Shown piece by piece: positions 6,884 through 9,654 of a DNA stretch of 9,654 nt (within the stretch, counting starts at the first letter, position 1; every line of letters starts with the position of its first letter). The notes under the pieces were generated by a model that worked only from the letters and a program-made list of their open reading frames with translations, had not been told where the DNA came from and made no database searches. Where the stretch lies: the NCBI GenBank assembly GCA_947174575.1, contig CAMWJM010000028.1:1-9654 (forward strand), written 5' to 3'. A program made the position numbers and the translations under genes. This stretch comes from an uncultured Alistipes sp. Lineage in GTDB: Bacteria > Bacteroidota > Bacteroidia > Bacteroidales > Rikenellaceae.

Positions 6884-7036
6884 GTTAAAGGTTGAAAGTG
6901 AAAGGTAAGTTCCGGCTCTGTAGGAGCCGGGCGAGCCGTAGCCCCCGGCTGCGGAGGCTCGCGCAATTCTTGCGTCTCGCTCCGCTGGCTCCGACTCGAA
7001 AGAGTTCTTTCGATTTTTAATTTTTCATTTTTAATT
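6884..7036. repeat. Composite intergenic repeat: GC-rich hairpin core flanked by heptad tracts
   Basis: The gap between OPT and pepT is almost entirely repetitive. On the + strand, 6884-6911 has four 7-bp units of the type GTTRAAR, the last one degenerate. The GC-rich core (6912-7000) holds a perfect hairpin (6912-6930), a 7-bp stem GCGAGCC/GGCTCGC (6931-6937 with 6956-6962), a CGCAA/TTGCG stem (6962-6966 with 6970-6974), and the 18-mer shared inverted with 2538-2555. On the - strand, 7036-7009 has four 7-bp units of the type AATNAAA. The outer tract runs into the 3' end of the OPT gene. No T-run follows the stems, so they are not clear terminators. Confidence 0.75.
6912..6930. repeat. Perfect hairpin in the OPT-pepT gap
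   Basis: CCGGCTC (6912-6918) pairs with GAGCCGG (6924-6930) around the 5-nt loop TGTAG. It lies about 40 bp upstream of the pepT ATG. In a transcript running from OPT into pepT it would be a stable stem in the spacer and could adjust mRNA stability or relative expression; that role is inference. Confidence 0.7.
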
Positions 7037-9018
7037 GCATGGTGTGCCATGCGAAGTAGGCGATCAGGGCTATGTACATCGCCAGCCCCACCCATTCGGC
7101 GGCGTTCGACGCGGCCCAGTCGGCGAGGAACCAGTCGACGTCGGCGAATTTGAGGATCGCGCTCACCACGCCCATCAACGCACCGCCGGCGATGAAGCCC
7201 GAGGCGATGAGCGTGCCGCGGTCGAAGCGGGCTTTGTTCAGCGCGTCGTCTTTCGAGCGGGTCGAGACATACCATGCCACCAGTCCGCCCGCCACTAACG
7301 GGGCGTTCAGCTCCATGGGGATGAACATGCCCAGTGCGAACGCCAGTGCCGGCACGCCGATCGCCGTGAGCACGAGCGCCAGCATCGCCCCGCAGAAGTA
7401 GAGCATCCACGGGGTCTGCCCGCCCGTCATCAGGGGTTGTATGACGGCCGCCATGGCGTTGGCCTGGGGCGCCACCAGCGCGCCTTCGCCCACGAAGCCA
7501 TAGGACTTGTCGAGCACGATCATCACGCCCGCCACCGTGGCTGCGGCAACCAACGTGCCGAGAAATTTCCAGCTCTCCTGCTTTTTCGGCGTCGTGCCGA
7601 GCCAGTAGCCGATCTTCAGGTCGGTGACGAAGCCGCCGGCCATCGAAAGCGCCGTGCAGACCACGCCGCCGATGATCAGCGCGGCGGTCATGCCCGTCGA
7701 GCCGCTCAAACCCACGCTTACGAGAATCAACGACGAGAGGATCAGCGTCATGAGCGTCATGCCCGACACGGGATTGGTGCCCACGATCGCTATGGCGTTG
7801 GCCGCCACCGTGGTGAAGAGGAATGCGATGACGAAGACCACCGCGATCGCCGTGAGCGACTGCACCCAGCCGTCGAGCAGGCCGACATGGAAGAAGACGA
7901 AGATCGAGAGCAGCGTGGCGACCAGAATGGTCAGGATGCGTTTCATGGTCAGGTCGCGGTCGGTGCGGGCCGTTGCCGCCGACTCGATTTTGCCGCCTTT
8001 CAGCTCGCTCGCGGCCAGCCCCCACGGCCTGACGGATGATGCGCGACTGTTTGACGATGCCGATGATGCCGGCCATGGCTATGCCTCCGATGCCCAGCGG
8101 CTTGCCGATGAACTGGAAGAGGTTCTCGGCCGTCAGCAGCCGCTGCGGATCGGCCAGCAGATCCTCGCGTGCGATGCCCAGAAGCGAAGCCATGACGGCC
8201 GGGTCGAGCGCCTCGGCCAGCGATCCGACCACCGGCACGATGACGAACCACACCAAGCACGAGCCGGCGGTGATGATCATGGCGTATTTCAGCCCGATGA
8301 TGTAGCCCAGACCCAGCACCGCGGCTGAAGTGTTGACGCTGAAGACCACCTTGAATTTCTCGGCGGCCGCGGCGCCCCACGCGCAGATGCGCGTCGACAC
8401 CGATTCCGTCCACAACCCGAACGTACCCACCGCGAAGTCGTACAGACCCCCGACGAGACCCGCCACGGCCAGCAACTTGGCCTGCGCGCCGCCCTTTTCG
8501 CCCGAGACGAGCACTTCGGTCGTGGCCGTAGCCTCGGGGAAGGGATATTTGCCGTGCATCTCTTTGACGAAGTATTTGCGGAACGGGATCAATAGCACGA
8601 TGCCCAGCACGCCGCCGAAAAGCGAGGCGAGGAATACCTGCCAGAACGCCGCTTCGAGGCCCAGGATGTAGAGCGCCGGGAGGGTGAAGATCGCCCCGGC
8701 GACGATCACGCCCGACGAAGCGCCGATCGACTGGATGATGACGTTCTGCCCGAGCATATTCTTCTTGCCCAGGACATTGCCTATGCCTGCCGCGAGTATG
8801 GCTATGGGAATAGCGGCTTCGAAGACCTGCCCGACCTTCAGACCGAGGAACGCGGCGGCGGCCGAGAAGATCACGGCCATCGCGACGCCCATGGTCACCG
8901 AATAGGGCGTCACCTCGCGCGGCGTGCTCGACGCCGGCATCGGAGGCGTATACTGTTCGCCCGGCTTCAATTCGCGATAAGCGTTCTCGGGCAGCGAAAC
9001 GACAGGTTTGTTTTCCAT
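7017..9018 (-). pseudogene. OPT-family oligopeptide transporter, split by a one-base frameshift
   Basis: The gene encodes a polytopic inner-membrane transporter of the OPT family (bacterial oligopeptide branch), thought to import peptides by proton symport. From ATG 9018 the first frame gives residues 1 to about 331 with at least six hydrophobic spans (first around SVTMGVAMAVIFSAAAAFLG), ending IIRQAV. The frame then shifts at a G5 run (- strand; + strand C5 at 8019-8023). Homology resumes in the other frame as GLAASELKGGKIES and ARTDRDLT, followed by the span from M at 7946 onward, including NPVSGMT and TDLKIGYWLGTTPKKQ. Removing one G joins the halves into about 666 residues, normal for the family. 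If the shift is real, the protein is lost or split; if it is a sequencing error, the transporter is intact. The last codons (QLKMKN and stop) come from an AT-rich heptad repeat. The gene lies upstream of pepT. Confidence 0.88.
8019..8023 (-). other. Frameshift site in the OPT gene (C5/G5 homopolymer)
   Basis: On the coding strand the bases after CAGGCC read GTGGGGGCTGG. With four Gs the frame continues as Q-A-V-G-L-A-A-S-E-L-K and joins the two halves exactly. With five Gs it goes out of frame. One extra base is the simplest explanation, since no residues are missing or doubled at the join. Confidence 0.85.
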
Positions 9019-9037
9019 AGTGCTGAAACGATTTTAT

Positions 9038-9176
9038 GCAGCGACGAAATTCTTTAAGCGTGAATCGACAAGTGCGAATCGACCTTCCCTGCGGAGACTC
9101 GACTCCTGCTCGGCAGAAACAGTTTTCTGCAGTTCCTTATCCTCGCGTATTCAGAAATTATGAATTGTGAATTATT
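9038..9176. repeat. Intergenic repeat region between mazG-like gene and OPT gene
   Basis: This non-coding gap contains, from left to right: GCAGCGACGAAATT (9038-9051), one mismatch from 2524-2537; a direct repeat GAATCGAC (9062-9069 and 9076-9083); ACTCCTGCT (9102-9110), also found at 2030-2038; a hairpin at 9113-9130; and three heptad units (AATTATG, AATTGTG, AATTATT) at 9156-9176. It has the same plan as the 2524-2642 region: GC-rich core, then heptads in the same orientation. No convincing promoter for the OPT gene is visible. Confidence 0.65.
9113..9130. repeat. Perfect hairpin upstream of the OPT gene
   Basis: GCAGAAA (9113-9119) pairs with TTTCTGC (9124-9130) around the loop CAGT. It lies between the mazG-like stop (9176) and the OPT start (9018). 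It is AT-rich in its upper half and has no T-run, so attenuator or terminator function is unproven. Confidence 0.55.
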
Positions 9177-9502
9177 TATCTGTTGTCTCCGCTCCCTCCT
9201 ATGCGGTTGCGCTCCATGCGCGAGCGGAGTTTGTCGACATTGGTCTGCGCCACCTCTTCCAGATCGTAGCCCAGGTCGTGCGAGAGCGTGGCACAGTACC
9301 ACAGCACGTCGCCGATCTCCTTCATGATCTCGGCTTTCTTCTCGGGCGTGAACTCGCGGCCCCCGTCGCGGATCACTTTCTTCACTTTGTCGGCCACTTC
9401 GCCCGCCTCGCCCGTCAGCCCCAGCGTGGGGTAGACGATGCGGCTCTCTTCGGGGTAGATCGCCGTTTCGAGGGCATGCCGCTGGTATTCGTTGAGTGTC
9501 AT
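9176..9502 (-). CDS. MazG-like nucleoside triphosphate pyrophosphohydrolase
   Basis: The 108-residue all-helical protein belongs to the MazG/dUTPase-like NTP pyrophosphohydrolase superfamily, which hydrolyses (d)NTPs to monophosphates and pyrophosphate and often clears aberrant nucleotides. The magnesium-binding signature is present: EAGE at 32-35 (E32, E35) and EIGD at 62-65 (E62, D65), with the conserved YPTLGLTGEAGEVADKVKK stretch before the second helix. It is a single-domain short form, unlike the double-domain MazG of E. coli, so substrate specificity cannot be named. The ATG at 9502 is preceded by a consensus promoter. The stop codon TAA (9178-9176) immediately adjoins the AT-rich heptad tract. 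The gene lies upstream of OPT on the same strand with a 157-bp gap. Confidence 0.9.
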   Translation of the reverse strand: MTLNEYQRHALETAIYPEESRIVYPTLGLTGEAGEVADKVKKVIRDGGREFTPEKKAEIMKEIGDVLWYCATLSHDLGYDLEEVAQTNVDKLRSRMERNRIGGSGDNR

Positions 9503-9528
9503 AATTCTTGGATTCGGGGTTTATTTTG

Positions 9529-9564
9529 CAAAAATAACGAATAATTTCGGATTTTTTCGAAAAA
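9529..9564 (-). promoter_or_regulatory. Bacteroidetes-type promoter for the mazG-like gene
   Basis: On the - strand, TATTTTTG at 9536-9529 matches TAnnTTTG exactly and is the same octamer as the porX -7 box. A T-rich TTTTTC at 9564-9559 is a one-mismatch candidate for the -33 TTTG, with a spacer of about 22 bp. The ATG at 9502 is 26 bp beyond the -7 box, leaving a leader of about 20 nt. A 12-bp palindrome, TTTTTCGAAAAA (9553-9564), overlaps the -33 region and could be a protein-binding site. Confidence 0.6.
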
Positions 9565-9654
9565 TGTCATTCTCTTGCTGCAGCATGGAATGGCAAATAA
9601 ACATCCGTCCCGCTGTCGGAGCCGTCAGCGGAGGAGCGGCTAAAAGCGTCGGCG
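9565..9654. other. Right-end non-coding stretch
   Basis: No credible gene is seen here. Near the end, GTCGGAGCC and AGCGGAG (9615-9633, separated by GTC) match the inverse complement of 6980-6995, where they are contiguous. This suggests that another copy of the intergenic repeat begins at the window edge. Confidence 0.4.

Noticed and set aside
5656..9018. A single 1120-codon - strand ORF spanning the OPT transporter and PepT, as if a fusion protein
   Set aside because: Only residues 1 to about 331 and the PepT end are real protein. The middle is the wrong frame of the OPT gene after the C5 frameshift, followed by the repeat-filled spacer. The frame stays open by chance in GC-rich DNA.

Overview
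The window reads as Bacteroidetes chromosome. The DNA is GC-rich, the genes have no Shine-Dalgarno-like leaders, and two promoters match the Bacteroidetes form (TAnnTTTG near -7, TTTG-like near -33). The porX-tsaE pair and the DUF4923-type secreted protein also fit this phylum. High GC plus AT-rich intergenic repeats suggests Bacteroidales of the Alistipes/Rikenellaceae kind; that assignment is inference, not a search result.

Layout. The left part runs on the + strand: the 3' end of rpoN (sigma-54), a small terminator whose T-run overlaps the -33 box of the next promoter, porX (response regulator with a PglZ phosphatase-like domain), tsaE (ATPase of the tRNA t6A complex) and a small SRPBCC-fold protein. 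A symmetric terminator at 3068-3114 separates these from a block read leftwards on the - strand. In transcription order that block is a MazG-like NTP pyrophosphohydrolase, an OPT-family oligopeptide transporter, pepT (tripeptidase), nadE (glutamine-dependent NAD+ synthetase) and a secreted DUF4923-like protein. pepT, nadE and the DUF4923 gene are 4-6 bp apart and look like one operon. The OPT transporter followed by pepT is a plausible peptide uptake and cleavage module.

Two things stand out. First, the OPT gene is broken by what looks like one extra base in a C5 run (8019-8023). The N-terminal frame then stays open through the rest of the gene and into pepT, giving a spurious 1120-residue fusion ORF. 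Second, the intergenic gaps at 2514-2644, 6874-7036 and 9019-9176 share a composite repeat: a GC-rich core with hairpins and shared words, plus AT-rich tracts with a strict 7-bp period. One tract supplies the last codons and stop of the OPT gene, and another abuts the mazG stop codon.

No rRNA, tRNA, CRISPR, IS element, transposase, phage gene or obvious new multi-gene defence system was seen. The most original signal is the heptad-periodic composite repeat. The OPT frameshift is the most concrete annotation problem.
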